A DNA stretch of 64,000 bases from contig NC_133647.1 of assembly GCF_009905375.1 (NCBI RefSeq), positions 80,938,442 through 81,002,441 on the forward strand. Reading direction: 5' to 3'. Each line of letters opens with the position of its first letter. Within the stretch, counting starts at the first letter, position 1. This DNA comes from Apium graveolens. Taxonomy: Eukaryota; Streptophyta; Magnoliopsida; Apiales; Apiaceae. The translations under genes and the position numbers were made by a program. Under the pieces are notes generated by a model. The model was not told the DNA's origin. It made no database searches and was given only the letters and a program-made list of their open reading frames with translations. Shown one piece after another: positions 46,201 through 58,966 of the stretch.

Positions 46201-49200
46201 CTTGCTTCTCAATACCCATTCTTTTCCAGTTCGTAATCGCTATCACCTTCCGTTCCTAATATTATACTGGTTATACTTTTGCTCGTTAGCGTTCTATAAC
46301 CTTTTAATAACCACGTCAACCTTAGTATCACGAACGTGTTCCCATTCCGCATACTACCACCACTTTATTACTCCTTTTTCAGCTGCTTCTATCTTTGGAA
46401 GCTTGATCAATCATATAGAAGTAAAGGAATTTGTTGAGAGATCACTATGATCATGAACACTTGTTATATTGCATAGTTAGTACAGAAGGTGGCCAGCCTT
46501 TAGTACTTGACAAGCAATTAAACAATAGATGGTATCCTACTAGGCTTCTATCACACAGATAGATAGTCATTCGGCAATACCTCCCCTTCTGGAAGGGTTG
46601 TTCTTCTCAGATTACATGAAATGAAAAGAAGAGAAAAGAACGAACTGAAGAGAATTGTATATAAAAAAAAATATATATACTGCCACAAAATATCTGGCTT
46701 GGAACCTACCTCTGAATTATAGAGGTTTGTCATAGGAGAACAAAACATAAACGTATTTATATCAGCATCAAGTATTATAGCATCGTATTTCCCATGCCTA
46801 AATATTTCTATTCCGTCCATCATTCTATGGACCCATGCTCTTCCTCGAGTTTAAACACAATCACCTTTGAAACTCCCTCGACATCGAAAATCGAATCTGG
46901 GATCTCATTCTATACATCATCGCTACTAGAATTCTATGCTTGCACCGCAACCTTCCTCGTATAATAATACGACTCTCTATTGATAAGAAAGAATAATAAT
47001 TCACTAGGTAGATACTCTACTTAATTAGTCTATCAATGATAACTTATACACTACCACGACCCGATTTTGTAATCAGCTCACTACTCGCAGAATCATTGCT
47101 GCCTTACTATGGTCCACCACTGACCCACTGTAGTCATTCATTTTTCCATAAAATCTTAATATCTAACCATATGGAGTCTATACATGTTGTATCAAATTCT
47201 CCTAAGGAGTTAACATAACCACCAATCACAATTCATGAAGAACACTCCAAACTCTGACGTACTTTCATGACATGAAGTAGATAAAATTGCAGAAGAGTTT
47301 CAATCAAAGCAACGATAGCAGGTTAATACCATTTTTAATCATATGCCTTAAATAGAAGACTTAACTCAAAGGTTCGTCTAGTCCTTTTGGAAACATGGTC
47401 CTGGCTTATCCCAAGATAGGACCTCCTAAGATAGATAGCCCGTTCATGGCGATTACACGAATTAAACTTTTACCAACCACTATTACGGTTGGATATTGCA
47501 CAGTCATCAGAAGGAATGTCAATCTTCCAAACCATAATTCAACCTTCACATTTTTAACCATCATCACTGTATTCTTTTGGCACACGCGCCTATAATTATC
47601 CTCTTACCCTTAAAGTGTCGGCCACCTCTTTGGCCTTTCCTGATAGTAAAATTTCCTTACAGTCAATGTCATTTTAACCACCTCCAAATAAATTTTCTAC
47701 CTTATTTCCGATCACTGCTTGAGTGAAGATGTTTTCCTTAAAATCAGATGGGAAAAAAAATATCACCATTTTTCCATAAGTTATTGCCTCAGTCTTTAGA
47801 GGCTAATCACTGTCAAGACTGACTCTCAATCATACTTAGAACATTTTTTTTTATCTTAAGTCCTAATTGCCCTGAACAATTTCGACCATTACTGGTTCGA
47901 TCCATACTTTCTCGTGGTTTAACACGTGCCCCACTTGGCATCATTATAATTACGTCATATTTCCTTTATCCACATTTCTATTCTTGAGAATTTTGAATAT
48001 TACCTTTTTCCTTATAAAACCTCTAAGGTTATCCTTCAATCGTTCCTCCTGTATTCCCTAGATACAGGGCATATCACAATACCATTTATTAATAGTAGAA
48101 CCATTGTCTATATACTTCTGCAAAATTTCTCCACTGATTCTTAAAGGTTGTTGTTACCTTAACCCTTTCCCAATCATACTGTCAAAACTCATACTGTCCC
48201 TATTAAGGGTGACATGCCAACCTTTATGCAGTCCCCTAGGATTCATTTTAAGTTACCAATGTTCTATCCTTAATTCCACCTTTAAAAGGTACCTGCATCC
48301 TTCCACGAATAAATCAAGTCATATTTCCTTGATAGATTATCATATTCATCATTCCCACCTCGATAGTCTATACCTAACTTCATAATAGCATCCTTATTCA
48401 AATTGAGGTCAATCCATATGGCCTCCAAAAGATAACAACGGTTATCCGCTTGTCTTGCCTAATTTGGTAACGATAACAAAGATGTTCTGGAAGATATTGG
48501 TCGTGTTCAACGTGAACTTCTTCCTAATAATTCCTTATTTACTTCTGTTGTTTATCTCAACAGTCACCTCAATGTTGGGATATCTTTCATACCTGGCGTC
48601 TCCCTTTCTGGGTATCAAGCCACCGGTCTTACATTTCCTTCTTGAAGGTCACTTCCTTCATCCAATTTTTCCTAATTTCTTACTTCCTTATCCCCTTAGT
48701 CTATCCGCGTCTCATTATTTATCCTTCGAATTATCTCAAGGTTTCCTCGAATCCTCCCAACTTACAGGGGATAAACTATATGTATCTCTTATGCCCTCAA
48801 CCATCAATTTTAACTTATGGTGAATCACCCTCATCCTGACGAATGCATACTTTTCTATTTCTATTGCTACGAGTCGTTAGGGTTTCCTCATACCCAACTC
48901 CCTTATCATACCTCAAACTCTATTGCCGTTATATTCCTTTCCACTTCAATTTCTTTTTATTTTCCTTTCTCTTATCATTATTTCATGAACCAACACAACA
49001 TAAGCATTGATTTCAAACATCCCGTCATTCTGGATTCGTGTCCTCAGAACGAATCTTGATAACTTTTACAACTTAGATTCATAATTTATCATACTCGTCT
49101 GCCTTTGTTCTGGCTCTAAAGCTTTTACACTATCTCCTTATCTTTGGGAATTACTTTCCCGAAAACAATTGACTGAACTTAAATCGGTTTATTATAATCT

Positions 49201-49827
49201 CTTGCTCCGTGCCTTCCTTGGCCTTTTACCGTCGGGTGGTCTCTCTCTTAGGAGGGTAAGTGATAAAAACAGTCTTTTGTGATTCGTCAATCATTTAGAA
49301 TCTCAAATGATTCCTATATTTCCTTTAGCCAGGCTCTTGCCTCGACTGGGTCAGCTTGTTCCTTGGAACTCTGAGAGCTTAGCGATTTAAAGGTCCTGAA
49401 AGAATTTCTCACCGCACTGTCTCCTCAGGGTGGTGGTTGGGGATAATAGTCTAAGTTCTTTTTAGACAGGTCCATGAATTGCCGTATAGGAGTATCGTCT
49501 CGGGTCTCCTTTCCTTACTCGACTTTCTGTTTCCTTAGTATGAAATGTTTCATCCTACTCCCCATAATTGGGGTCATCTTTTAATTTAAAATCCTCATTT
49601 TCCACTCCATTATGTCATGGGTTCCTTCTATCTTGATGGCGACCTCCCTGACTATCACGTTCAGGGTTTGCTCTAAATCTTATTCCTCAAACTATGGCTC
49701 TCATCTAAGTTCTCATCCTTACGCTCTTGAACTTTTGGAACCCAAATTCTATAGGAATACCTCATTATTCCCTTATCATCTTTCTCGATATTAATCTTTT
49801 ATCTAATTGTTGGCTCCCTGCCTTCAT
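46201..49827. other. Degenerate interior of large gypsy element
   Basis: The frames on the + strand here (for example 48104-48823) are Leu/Ile/Ser/Phe-rich readings without domain content and look like antisense of decayed coding sequence. No conserved integrase or RT motif could be read with confidence on either strand. Confidence 0.5.
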
Positions 49828-50567
49828 TCATAACTTTTTCTGGCACAATATGATCTTTTCCAATAATTCGGGCTGTATTGCAATCTTAAACAGCTTTTCG
49901 GTACCGGCTCCGGTTACCTTCACTTCTATTTCCATTTTCTCAAAATCTCTTATAAACTCTCCAAAAGACATTATCATCTTGAGTCTCTCCTTTTTACTAA
50001 GGGCATCAGCCACCATATTGGCTTTCCCCGAATGATAAAGAATCTCCCAATCATTATTCTTGATTAGCTCTAACTGCCTCCTCTGGCATATGTTGAGCTC
50101 TTTCTACGTGAAAATGTACTAGAGCACTTATGGCTTAGGTAATTCTTGCACTTCTCTCCATACAAGTAGTGCCTCCAATCCTTAGGGTAAAACTATTGCC
50201 ACGAGCCTAAGCTCATGAGCGGGGATATCGAATTTCATATTACCTTAATTGTCTTGACATGTACGCGATTACCTTACCGTGCTGCATAAGCACGCACCCT
50301 AAGCCCTTGTACGAAGCGTCACTACACTTCACAAAATCTCCTTTTCCATCCGGCAATGCCAGCATAAGGGCCATCACCAACCTCTGCTTCAGTTCTTGAA
50401 AGCTGTTCTCGCATTTCTCTGTCCATTCGAACTTCTCAGTCTTTCGAGTAAGCCGCGTTAAAGGGGCTACTATCTTTACAACTTGAACGAACCTCCGGTA
50501 GTGACCGGCCAATCCTTCCTCTGGTAGTCGACCAAACCATGGTCATCAATTCATCAGTGGTCCTTTA
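49828..50567 (-). pseudogene. RT tail and RNase H remnant in large gypsy element
   Basis: The frame 50512-50240 reads AGHYRRFVQVVKIVAPLTRLTRK, EKCENSFQELKQRL, DASYKGLGCVLMQHGKVIAYMSRQLR: the RT connection and start of RNase H of a Tekay-type pol. The frame 50016-49828 reads MVADALSKKERL (RNase H end) and EFIRDFEKMEIEVKV. The RT catalytic domain upstream is missing. Confidence 0.8.
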
Positions 50568-50777
50568 TCCAATCCTGTCAGGATCCTCCTTGGGATCCTC
50601 CTCAACAACTATCCCTTCTAGGACAACCTCCTCAACCGCTACATCTTCAATATCAGCATCATCCGGTCCTGCATTAGGACGCTCTATTGGATCCACAATC
50701 TGATCTCCGGTTAGTAATAAAACATCATCGCGTTGTTGCTCCTCAACCTCAGGGTTCGGAGTCCCGCTACCATCTAC
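50568..50777 (-). pseudogene. Acidic leader-ORF-like remnant
   Basis: The - strand reads an open stretch of about 70 codons rich in Asp, Glu and Val (PNPEVEEQQRDD, PDDADIEDVAVEEVVLEG, EEDPKEDPDRIG) ending in a stop. It has no visible Met start. It lies between the primer-binding site and the RT remnant, the same relative place as the leader ORF at 9422-9972. No domain recognised. Confidence 0.45.
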
Positions 50778-50942
50778 GATAACGAACTACGCTTCTATCA
50801 CGATATTTATAAGGGTTCCCATAAGGGTTTTAACTGTCAGTGCTACGTTAGGTAGCCCGACTATGAACTTGGCAAGAGTTCTTATTATCTTAGTTAACTT
50901 ATTATCTTAACATCCCATCATCTCTGAGGTTTATAACGCTTA

Positions 50943-50954
50943 GCTCTGATACCA
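50943..50954 (-). other. Primer-binding site, initiator Met tRNA type
   Basis: gctctgatacca, the reverse complement of TGGTATCAGAGC, 4 bp from the LTR edge at 50959. Confidence 0.9.
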
Positions 50955-50958
50955 TTTC

Positions 50959-51447
50959 TGTAACACCCCCAGATCCGGGGTCGGGGATCCGGGTCGTCAC
51001 GGTCTTTCTTTCCACAATATCACTTCACTTAATTAATAATAAATAACCTTATGCTGTGACCCCACACTAACACACACCACAACCCGTTATAGTCTCAGAG
51101 ATGAAATTTAAATAAGTACAAGTCTTTGAATCCACAATTTAAAATTATTACAACCCAAAATGATTACTTGATAAATTTACAGTTAATTGCCATTATCTGT
51201 CACAAGTTATAATTATACATAATTGATTCTCAAAAATAGAATGCCTGATCTACCAATAGATCTACCTCTGCAGCTATAGCAGCCACAACATCATCGGGAA
51301 GACGCGGGACGCTTCCCACGCGCTTGCGCTGGGTCTGCTGGAGTCTGGCCATCTTTCCTAACTGTTGTTGTGTGATGAAGAAATAAAGCAAGAGTGAGCC
51401 TTACAGCTCGCAAGATAATATATAGTGATAACAATAATATAAGTATC
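50959..51447 (-). repeat. 5' LTR of large gypsy element, part before SIRE insertion
   Basis: Identical to 41248-41736. At 51447 the sequence stops matching exactly where TGAAAGGCATATG begins; the partner LTR continues taaatggatac at 41737. Confidence 0.95.
51443..51447. repeat. Target-site duplication of intact SIRE element, left copy (gtatc)
   Basis: Five bases before the LTR. The uninterrupted partner LTR reads aagtatc then taaatgg (41730-41742), so the second gtatc is expected just beyond the window. Confidence 0.75.
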
Positions 51448-52065
51448 TGAAAGGCATATGTCATAGCCTACTCGTTTATTCGAGTATTTAACTCAACTCA
51501 AATAAGAATGTAATAAGTAAATAGTGGATCAAGCATCAGAGAGATCTCACAAAGTAACATCTGTCAAAGAATAAAGAAACATTGTTCATCTGCAGACTTG
51601 AAGATTCACTGGAAGAAGTTCAAGAATTTGATCATGCCTCAGTGATATAAATCAAGATCGTGGATTTAATCAAGTGACAGAGATCTCGTCAAGGTATCAT
51701 TTATTACAAGGATTCAATCAGAACAACAAAGTCAAGACATGAAGAAACGTCACAAAAGTTAGTCACTCATGAACCAGACAGTACATCGAGTGTCAGCATT
51801 GAAGTGACGGAATTGATTCATAAGTCTCAGTGACTTTCAGAAGATTGTCAGAAGAATGGTTGCTGCTCAGGGTTAGTATTAATTCTCCATTAATTAATTA
51901 AGTCATATAATTTAATTAAGAAAATAAATTATATCTGCAAGGATTAATTTATTAATTAATTGAATTAAATTGATTAATTAATTTAGAATTAATATTAAGG
52001 AATTACAGAATTTTAATTGGTTTAAAATCTATTTAAATTGGAACAAGGCAAACTTATTGTATTAG

Positions 52066-52111
52066 TATGACAATCGGTATGACAATCAATAGTCATACCG
52101 AAAGTCATGCT
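52066..52111 (+). repeat. LTR hairpin unit L1
   Basis: tatgacaatcggtatgac... with a perfect 9-bp stem cggtatgac/gtcataccg (52075-52083 and 52092-52100). The first 22 bases are identical to 59130-59151 in the pol-ORF3 spacer. The same unit begins at 63969 in the 3' LTR. Confidence 0.9.
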
Positions 52112-52203
52112 AATTCATTTGATTGTCTTGTTAGAATTTTTATTAGTTTAAAAATCTGTTATTAATCTTTGCAAGACAATCTGAATTGTACTTATGTGAC
52201 AAT

Positions 52204-52229
52204 CGGTATGACAATCAATTGTCATACCG
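52204..52229 (+). repeat. LTR hairpin unit L2
   Basis: cggtatgacaat, ca, attgtcataccg: a perfect 12-bp stem with a 2-nt centre. Confidence 0.9.
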
Positions 52230-52763
52230 AAAGTCATGCTGGTTCAAAGGATTGTCATTGCAGTTCATTTGCATTCGGCTGTTTACTTCAAAAGAGAAAA
52301 AGAAGCAGAAGATCATATCATCCAAAAAGACAGAGCAGCAACATATAGAACAAGATAAAAGCAGAGAACAAAAGAAAAATATTTCATCATCCATCTGCTT
52401 ATTCAAGATCAAATATTCTAGTTTGTTAATGTTAAATCCAAACCACTAGAATTACTTATCTTGTTCCTGTATATCAATCTAGCGGATTAAAATCCCTAGA
52501 ACTTAATCTCAAATCGCTTTTAGCATTTGATCTTTTAATTACAAAAATAGAAAAAGTTCATGTCGAATTTATTCTAAATTTGTAATAATTGATTTGAGAT
52601 TAATCCCTTGTAATCGATACCGTAGTTGTAACACCTTTCAAGTTTAATAAAAGTTTTATTTAACTTGAATTTTGTTTCACAATTTTATTCCGCATTTTAT
52701 TAGACGAAACGGTATTGTTTGCATTCAACCCCCCCTTCTACAAACAAATTGGGACCTAACAAT

Positions 52764-52776
52764 TGGTATCAGAGCC
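52764..52776 (+). other. Primer-binding site, initiator Met tRNA type
   Basis: TGGTATCAGAGCC, 2 bp after the LTR end. Confidence 0.95.
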
Positions 52777-52857
52777 TTCTGATTAACGTACAAATCAAGA
52801 TCCTAGACTTTTGTGTTTCTTTCACTTCTTGAATTTTTATTCACTCAAAAATTCATT

Positions 52858-55134
52858 ATGACTACACAAAAAGTTGGAACCGTTAAAATTCCACTTTTCG
52901 ATAAAGAAAATTATGTGATGTGGAAGAAGAAGATGCTACTGTTTTTACAGGTTGCTAATCCCAAATATTTGCAATTGTTGAAGAAGGGTCCAAAAATTCC
53001 TATGGTTATTGAACCAGAGGTAATAGAGAATGATGTGGTGATCACCCAAGCGAGAACTTATGTGAAGGATCCTGAGGACTTCTCTCCTGCTGAAATAGAA
53101 GAAGCTTCCCTGGATGCTAGCCTTCAATTAATCTTAGTAGATTCCCTTAATCCCCTAATGAATAGACATGTGATGAATTGTAAAGATTCCAAACATATCT
53201 GGGAAACTATCGAGATTATTAATGAAGGCACAGAGGAAGTTAGGGAGAACAAACTAGAAATCCTAACCTCTGAGTATGAATACTTTAAATCCAATCCAGG
53301 AGAAGGAATCACTGAAGTGTTTGAGAGGTACAATGCATTGATCAATAACCTGAATATTAATGGTAAATACTATTCCATCAGGGAGGTCAACAAAAAGTTC
53401 CTTTTGACACTGCCAACTCATCTCGAACATAGAATCACTGCCATAAGAGAAGCAAGAGATCTGAGTGAGATTTCTTTGGAAAGGCTCTATGGTGTGTTAA
53501 AGACTTATGAGTTGGAGCAGATTCAGCAGAAGGAGGTTTACGGGAAAGGAAGGGTGGTCAGCACGTCTACTGCTCTGGTAGCTGATGAACAACAACAACA
53601 ACAACCACTATATCAACAACAATCTCAACAGTCAGACAGAATGGTACAGTCTTCCAAGGTTGAAGACAATGTTATAGTAGCAGAATTTGATTCTCCTACT
53701 ACCAATCAATCAGGAGATGATTATTATTCCTTGGAAGAACTGGAGCAATTGGAGAATGAGTCAATGGCCCTGATTGTCAAGAGATTCTCAAATGTCAGAT
53801 TCAAAAGGAATCCCAAGTTCAAGTACAAGTCCAACTACAACAGATTCCAGAAAGGTGGATCTTCATCCTCTAACACCAGCAGTGGTGGGTATAAAACAGG
53901 GATGGTTGATCGAAGCACCATCCGATGCTTCAACTGTAATGAGTTGGGACACTTTGCCACAGAATGCAGAAAGCCAAAACAGGCAAGGAAGAACTCTTAT
54001 GATTCTAATCAGAAGAGTAAATCTGAAAGGGCGTACCTGGCAAAGGGAAGAAGTTGGGATGATACTGACAGTGAAGATGAAGAAGTTGGGAATCTTGCTC
54101 TCATGGCTAGTGATGCAAGCACCTCATCGTCAAGAAAAGAGGTAAAACTTTCTGATGCTGAAATGGTTTATCATCTAAGAGGTAACTTAGATTGTGCTCG
54201 TCGTGATAATGAATTGTTAAATCAACAAATCAAAGACCTTGAGAAAGAGGTCAATGAATTAAGACTTGTGCACATTAATCAAGATAAACTTAAAGACCAA
54301 GTATCTTTTCTAGAGAATAGAGTTGACTGTTATAGACAACTAGAAACTATTCTCAAAGACAAGATCACCGGTCTTGAGGCTAAGGTTAAAGCTTACTTTA
54401 ATTCTTGTTCGAAGTCCAAAGAGTTTTACAATAAGCAAGCTGTTAATCAAACACATGGAATAGGTTATGATTACAATGCTGCTATTGGAAAATTAGGCAT
54501 AAACTCCCCTCCTCATGTATGTGCTAAAGGCAGGGAAGTACCACATGTGCTTAAGGGTGTTGATGAACCCCTCTATAAGGAATCAATTGCTGAACCATTT
54601 GATGAGACTTCTTTTATTATTCAAGAAGAAATTCGTGCTGAAGATAATGCTAATGGGAAAACTGTCTCCAAGTCAAGTGTGTCAAAAGTTCCAGTCAAGG
54701 TTGTGAAAGCAACTGAGACTAACTCAGACACACATGAGTTGGATAGCACAAATGCCATGTCTACCATGCATAAGTTGCCTATTGTTAATCCTTCTCATAA
54801 AGCATGTGGTGTTCCTGATTGTATGTCTTGTGCTTTTAATCTGTTGTTTGCTTATTTTAATGGTAAGCATGCTTCTAATGATAAGACTACTCCTCGTCAG
54901 CATGTGAATAATAGAAAGCATGATAGGTCTAAGACTGCTAGTCCTCCTAAAGTTAGAAAGGAGACATTTGTGCCTAAGCCTAAACATAAATCTGATAAGG
55001 CTGTTTTAAAGGTCAAATGTTCAGTCATTGAGAATGTTGAGAATAGTGAAATTAAGAATGTTGTTTTGCCTGATAAAGGCCAATTTTACAAGTATGCCGG
55101 ACCCAGCCAAGCTTGGGTTCCGAAGAAGTTCTAA
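52858..55134 (+). CDS. Gag polyprotein of SIRE-type copia
   Basis: The frame opens at 52813, but I choose the Met at 52858 ([19 protein letters not shown]), which begins at the conserved copia gag N-terminus; this gives 758 codons. It holds the copia gag core (YVMWKKKM, then about codons 40-240), a Gln run, a CCHC zinc knuckle [14 protein letters not shown] (codons 357-370) for RNA binding, a heptad-rich coiled coil (about 440-540) and, near codons 645-660, a second Cys cluster ([12 protein letters not shown]) seen in SIRE-type Gag. Gag forms the cytoplasmic particle. The last residues, WVPKKF, meet pol in another frame; the two ORFs overlap at 55028-55134. Confidence 0.93.
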   Translation: MTTQKVGTVKIPLFDKENYVMWKKKMLLFLQVANPKYLQLLKKGPKIPMVIEPEVIENDVVITQARTYVKDPEDFSPAEIEEASLDASLQLILVDSLNPLMNRHVMNCKDSKHIWETIEIINEGTEEVRENKLEILTSEYEYFKSNPGEGITEVFERYNALINNLNINGKYYSIREVNKKFLLTLPTHLEHRITAIREARDLSEISLERLYGVLKTYELEQIQQKEVYGKGRVVSTSTALVADEQQQQQPLYQQQSQQSDRMVQSSKVEDNVIVAEFDSPTTNQSGDDYYSLEELEQLENESMALIVKRFSNVRFKRNPKFKYKSNYNRFQKGGSSSSNTSSGGYKTGMVDRSTIRCFNCNELGHFATECRKPKQARKNSYDSNQKSKSERAYLAKGRSWDDTDSEDEEVGNLALMASDASTSSSRKEVKLSDAEMVYHLRGNLDCARRDNELLNQQIKDLEKEVNELRLVHINQDKLKDQVSFLENRVDCYRQLETILKDKITGLEAKVKAYFNSCSKSKEFYNKQAVNQTHGIGYDYNAAIGKLGINSPPHVCAKGREVPHVLKGVDEPLYKESIAEPFDETSFIIQEEIRAEDNANGKTVSKSSVSKVPVKVVKATETNSDTHELDSTNAMSTMHKLPIVNPSHKACGVPDCMSCAFNLLFAYFNGKHASNDKTTPRQHVNNRKHDRSKTASPPKVRKETFVPKPKHKSDKAVLKVKCSVIENVENSEIKNVVLPDKGQFYKYAGPSQAWVPKKF

Positions 55135-58100
55135 TCCATTTGTATTGCAGGGCATTAAACAGGTACAACCGGTAGTGTGGATTCTTGACAGTGGATCGTC
55201 AAGACATATGACCGGAGATAGAGCCCTGCTATCAAATGTGGTTGAGAAAGCTGGCCCAGTGGTTACCTTTGGAGATAACAGCAAAGGTTTAACGGAGGGA
55301 TATGGCTGTTTGCAAGCTGGAAATGTTATCATTGAAAATGTATATCTTGTGCAAGGACTTGAACACAATCTGCTTAGCATTAGTCAGTTCTGTGACAACG
55401 GCTACAATGTTTTATTCGACAAGCTGAAGTGTCAGATTCTGCACAAGAAAAGTGAAAAACCCTCCTTAATGGGAATACGGAAAGGAAATCTGTTCGTAGC
55501 TGACATGAACTCTGGAAGCAATCTTGAAGTCAATTGTTTCTATGCAAAAGCATCGTCAAATGAGAGTTGGCTATGGCACAAGAGACTTTCCCATCTCAAT
55601 TTCAAGACAATGAATTCTCTTGTCAAAAGAGAACTGGTAAGAGGTCTGCCTCAGCTGGAATTCTCTCCAGAAGGACTATGTGAGGCTTGCCAGAAAGGAA
55701 AGTCAAAGAAAGCAAGTCACAAAGGCACTGACACATCTTCCATAACTGGTGTTCTGCAATTATTGCACATGGATTTATTTGGACCAGTTAATATCCTTTC
55801 TATGTCAAAGAAGTGTTACTGTCTTGTGATAGTTGATGACTATTCCAAGTATACGTGGGTTTTATTTCTTCACTCTAAGGATGAAACACCACAAGTTGTG
55901 ATTGATCATATCAAGATGATTGAGTTAGATTCTAACGTCCCTGTTAGAGCAATAAGGTCAGATAATGGAACAGAATTCAAGAATGCACTTCTAAATGGAT
56001 TCTGTACAGACAAAGGGATTACCAGACAATTTTCAGCTCCTAGAACCCCTCAGCAAAATGGAGTGGTAGAAAGGAAGAATCGTACATTGATTGAAGCTTC
56101 AAGAACGATGTTAAATGAATCAGGTCTTCCAATGTACTTTTGGGCTGAAGCTGTCAATACTGCATGTTATACTCAGAATCGAACTCTAATCAACAAAGAC
56201 TTCATGAAAACTCCTTATGAGATTTTGAATGAACAGAAACCTTCTATCAAATACTTTCATGTATTTGGTGCCAGATGCTTCGTGCTCAAGGATGGAGATG
56301 ATCGTCGTGGTAAGTTCGAGGCAAAGGCATATGAGGGTATTTTTGTTGGATATGGAAGAAGATCATATAGAGTGTATATCATTGATCAACACAAAGTAAC
56401 TGAAAGTGTCAATGTTACTTTTGATGACACTAAACTCCCTAGTATCCAAACTGAAGATCCTTCTGAGAAACTGAAGTTTGATGATATGTCAGATTCAGAG
56501 TCAGAACATGGTCAAGAACCTGAGGTTGTTGCTGTTGAAGAACCTGTTAATCCTGATAATACTCAAGGTAATAGTGATGGAAACTCTGGAAACAATGGAG
56601 ATACCACTGCTACTGACGGAGAATCTTCAAGTCAACATGGCAACAACTCAGGGGGAGATGCTGAAGGATCATCTAGTAGGACACAACATCACAATGAATT
56701 TCAAGGCGAATCATCAAGATCAAATCTTCCAAGACAGACAGTCTGGAATAAAGCTCACCCTTTTGAGTTGATTATTGGTGATCCAGATGTTGGAGTCAGA
56801 ACTAGACGTGCTACTCAAAATGAGTGTCTGTTCTCAGGATTTCTTTCTGAGATAGAACCTAAGAAAATTGAAGAAGCACTAACTGATCCAGATTGGGTGA
56901 TTGCTATGCAAGATGAACTCAATCAGTTTGAAAGTCAACAAGTCTGGAAACTGGTACCTAGGCCTGTACACAAGAAAGCTGTTGGTACAAGGTGGGTATT
57001 CAGGAATAAACTAGATGAAGATGGTGTGGTTACAAGAAACAAGGCAAGACTGGTAGCTAAAGGGTATTCTCAAGCTGAAGGTATTGATTATGATGAAACC
57101 TATGCTCCAGTGGCTAGACTTGAGGCCATAAGGATATTTCTGGCATTCGCAGCATTTTCAAACTTTAAAGTTTATCAAATGGATGTCAAGAGCGCCTTTC
57201 TGAATGGAAAGTTGGATGAAGAGGTATATGTAGAGCAACCTCCTGGTTTTGAAGATCCAGATCATATGGATTTTGTCTTCTTTCTTTTCAAGGCTATCTA
57301 TGGGCTAAAACAGTCACCAAGAAAATGGTATGACACTCTCTCTGAATTTCTTATTGAAAATAGCTTTATTAGAGGTGTCATAGACAAAACTCTCTTTTCT
57401 AAAAAACATAAGAATGATACTATATTAGTCCAAGTCTATGTGGATGATATAATATTTGGGTCTACTAATGATAATCTCTGTAAGAGATTTGCTAAGTTAA
57501 TGCACAGCAAGTTTGAAATGAGCATGATGGGAGAGCTGAAGTTCTTTCTTGGATTACAAGTAAATCAAAGGTTAGATGGAACATTTATTTGTCAATCCAA
57601 GTATCTCAAGGAACTCCTCAAAAAGTACAATCTAGAGGATTCTGCATCAGCAAGGACTCCATCAACTACAGCTGTCAAGCTTGGACCATGTGAAAACTCC
57701 ATTAAGGTAGATGTCACAAGCTACAGAGGTATGATTGGCTCGTTACTCTATCTTACTGCAAGTAGACCAGATATTATGTATGCTACATGCTTATGTGCAA
57801 GGTTCCAAGCGGATCCTAGAGATATTCATCTCGTTGCTGTTAAACGAATCTTAAGATATCTTAAGGGAACACCAAATCTAGGTATTTGGTACCCTAAAGA
57901 ATCTGGTTTTAACCTTGTCGGATATACAGATTCAGATTATGCAGGAAGTGTTGTTGATAGGAAAAGCACCTCAGGAAGTTGTCAATTCTTAGGAAGCAGG
58001 CTAGTCTCATGGTACAGCAAGAAACAGCAAACAGTTTCCAACTCAACGGCCGAGGCTGAATATATTGCTGCTGGAAGCTGCTGTGCTCAGATCTTGTGGA

Positions 58101-58387
58101 TTAGGAACCAACTACGAGACTATGGCTCTGTATTGAACAAGATTCCTATTTTATGTGACAATACAAGTGCAATAGCCATCACCAACAACCCTGTGCAGCA
58201 CTCGAGGACAAAGCACATTGACATCAGGTATCATTTTATTAGAGAGCACGTCATGAATGGTACTGTTGAACTATTTTTTGTTCCAACAGAAGAACAAATA
58301 GCAGATATTTTCACTAAACCACTTGACGAATCCACATTTACCAGATTAGTTGGTAAATTGGGCATGTTAAATAGTTTTAGTGATTAA
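55028..58387 (+). CDS. Pol polyprotein: protease, integrase, reverse transcriptase, RNase H
   Basis: 1119 codons, numbered from the first in-frame Met at 55028; translation probably enters by frameshift from gag rather than starting there. Protease: DSGSS at 54-58. Integrase: zinc motif H184, H189, C218, C221; catalytic D249 (HMDLFGP), D312 (RSDNGTEF), E348 (NGVVERKN), with the D-X35-E spacing of integrases. RT: D719 (YQMDVKSAF) and YVDD at 804-807. RNase H: D968 (TDSDYAG), E1009 (AEAEY), D1044 (CDNTS), D1093 (ADIFTKP). The integrase-before-RT order is the copia order. All catalytic residues are present and no stop interrupts the frame, so the enzyme set could be functional. It would copy the RNA to cDNA in the particle and insert it. 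Confidence 0.95.
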   Translation: MRMLRIVKLRMLFCLIKANFTSMPDPAKLGFRRSSNPFVLQGIKQVQPVVWILDSGSSRHMTGDRALLSNVVEKAGPVVTFGDNSKGLTEGYGCLQAGNVIIENVYLVQGLEHNLLSISQFCDNGYNVLFDKLKCQILHKKSEKPSLMGIRKGNLFVADMNSGSNLEVNCFYAKASSNESWLWHKRLSHLNFKTMNSLVKRELVRGLPQLEFSPEGLCEACQKGKSKKASHKGTDTSSITGVLQLLHMDLFGPVNILSMSKKCYCLVIVDDYSKYTWVLFLHSKDETPQVVIDHIKMIELDSNVPVRAIRSDNGTEFKNALLNGFCTDKGITRQFSAPRTPQQNGVVERKNRTLIEASRTMLNESGLPMYFWAEAVNTACYTQNRTLINKDFMKTPYEILNEQKPSIKYFHVFGARCFVLKDGDDRRGKFEAKAYEGIFVGYGRRSYRVYIIDQHKVTESVNVTFDDTKLPSIQTEDPSEKLKFDDMSDSESEHGQEPEVVAVEEPVNPDNTQGNSDGNSGNNGDTTATDGESSSQHGNNSGGDAEGSSSRTQHHNEFQGESSRSNLPRQTVWNKAHPFELIIGDPDVGVRTRRATQNECLFSGFLSEIEPKKIEEALTDPDWVIAMQDELNQFESQQVWKLVPRPVHKKAVGTRWVFRNKLDEDGVVTRNKARLVAKGYSQAEGIDYDETYAPVARLEAIRIFLAFAAFSNFKVYQMDVKSAFLNGKLDEEVYVEQPPGFEDPDHMDFVFFLFKAIYGLKQSPRKWYDTLSEFLIENSFIRGVIDKTLFSKKHKNDTILVQVYVDDIIFGSTNDNLCKRFAKLMHSKFEMSMMGELKFFLGLQVNQRLDGTFICQSKYLKELLKKYNLEDSASARTPSTTAVKLGPCENSIKVDVTSYRGMIGSLLYLTASRPDIMYATCLCARFQADPRDIHLVAVKRILRYLKGTPNLGIWYPKESGFNLVGYTDSDYAGSVVDRKSTSGSCQFLGSRLVSWYSKKQQTVSNSTAEAEYIAAGSCCAQILWIRNQLRDYGSVLNKIPILCDNTSAIAITNNPVQHSRTKHIDIRYHFIREHVMNGTVELFFVPTEEQIADIFTKPLDESTFTRLVGKLGMLNSFSD

Positions 58388-58782
58388 TTTAATTAATATC
58401 TGGAATCTGTTCTTGAATGAATTTACAAATGAATTTTTCATAAATGAAAAATTCATTTGCAAATTTATTTTATCATTTTATCATATTTCTTGCTTATTTC
58501 TATGTAATATATATTATCTTATCTATGTTATTTACTCTACTTGTTAATTTAAAATATCTCAGAATATTTTATTTCCTCTAAAGATATTTTTCTATGAATT
58601 TTATTTGCTAAAATTCTACATAAATCTATTTTTGGAATAAAAATAATTAATTCTGATATATTATCTTTGTTTCTGTAAAAATTATAAGTTTTTATTTTAG
58701 TTTTACTATTTTGAAATAAAGTTTCAGTACATTAATAGTTGTCTGTACATATTCATTCTGTTTTAATACTGCAAAGACTATC

Positions 58783-58808
58783 GGCAAGACAATTTAAATT
58801 GTCTTGCC
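58783..58808 (+). repeat. Spacer hairpin S1
   Basis: ggcaagacaattt/aaattgtcttgcc, a perfect 26-bp palindrome (13-bp arms). Confidence 0.95.
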
Positions 58809-58883
58809 TGAAAATCATTTCAGTATTCTTGTAAATATAAATATGTTAATAGTTATTTTATATTAATACTAGAAAGACTATCG

Positions 58884-58907
58884 GCAAGACAATTGAAATT
58901 GTCTTGC
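58884..58907 (+). repeat. Spacer hairpin S2
   Basis: gcaagacaatt, ga, aattgtcttgc: an 11-bp perfect stem. The flanks (agactatcg before, aaaatcattt after) are shared with S1. Confidence 0.95.
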
Positions 58908-58966
58908 TGAAAATCATTTTAGTATATAATGATTGCTTATTTTAAAATATCAGATTAATTTTATAA

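Larger units (their letters stand above)
41248..51447 (-). mobile_element. Large gene-poor gypsy element (LARD-like) with 4.2-kb LTRs
   Basis: The left (3') LTR is 41248-45428 (4181 bp), the interior 45429-50958 (about 5.5 kb), and the right (5') LTR starts at 50959 and is cut at 51447 by the SIRE insertion. The 489 bp of right LTR visible are identical, base for base by eye, to 41248-41736. A Met-type primer-binding site (50943-50954) and a polypurine tract (about 45430-45445) are present. The interior lacks gag, protease and most of RT. Large LTRs with a defective interior and identical LTR ends fit a non-autonomous element mobilised in trans. Confidence 0.85.
51448..52761 (+). repeat. 5' LTR of intact SIRE element
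   Basis: 1314 bp, TGAAAGGC to CCTAACA. Contains a TTAATTAA-rich patch (about 51891-51990), two hairpin units (52066-52111 and 52204-52229), and a C-run near the end (52729-52736). No clear TATA box was found near the presumed start region. Confidence 0.95.

Noticed and set aside
48104..49059. Several hydrophobic + strand frames
   Set aside because: They are antisense readings of decayed gypsy interior, without start context or domains.
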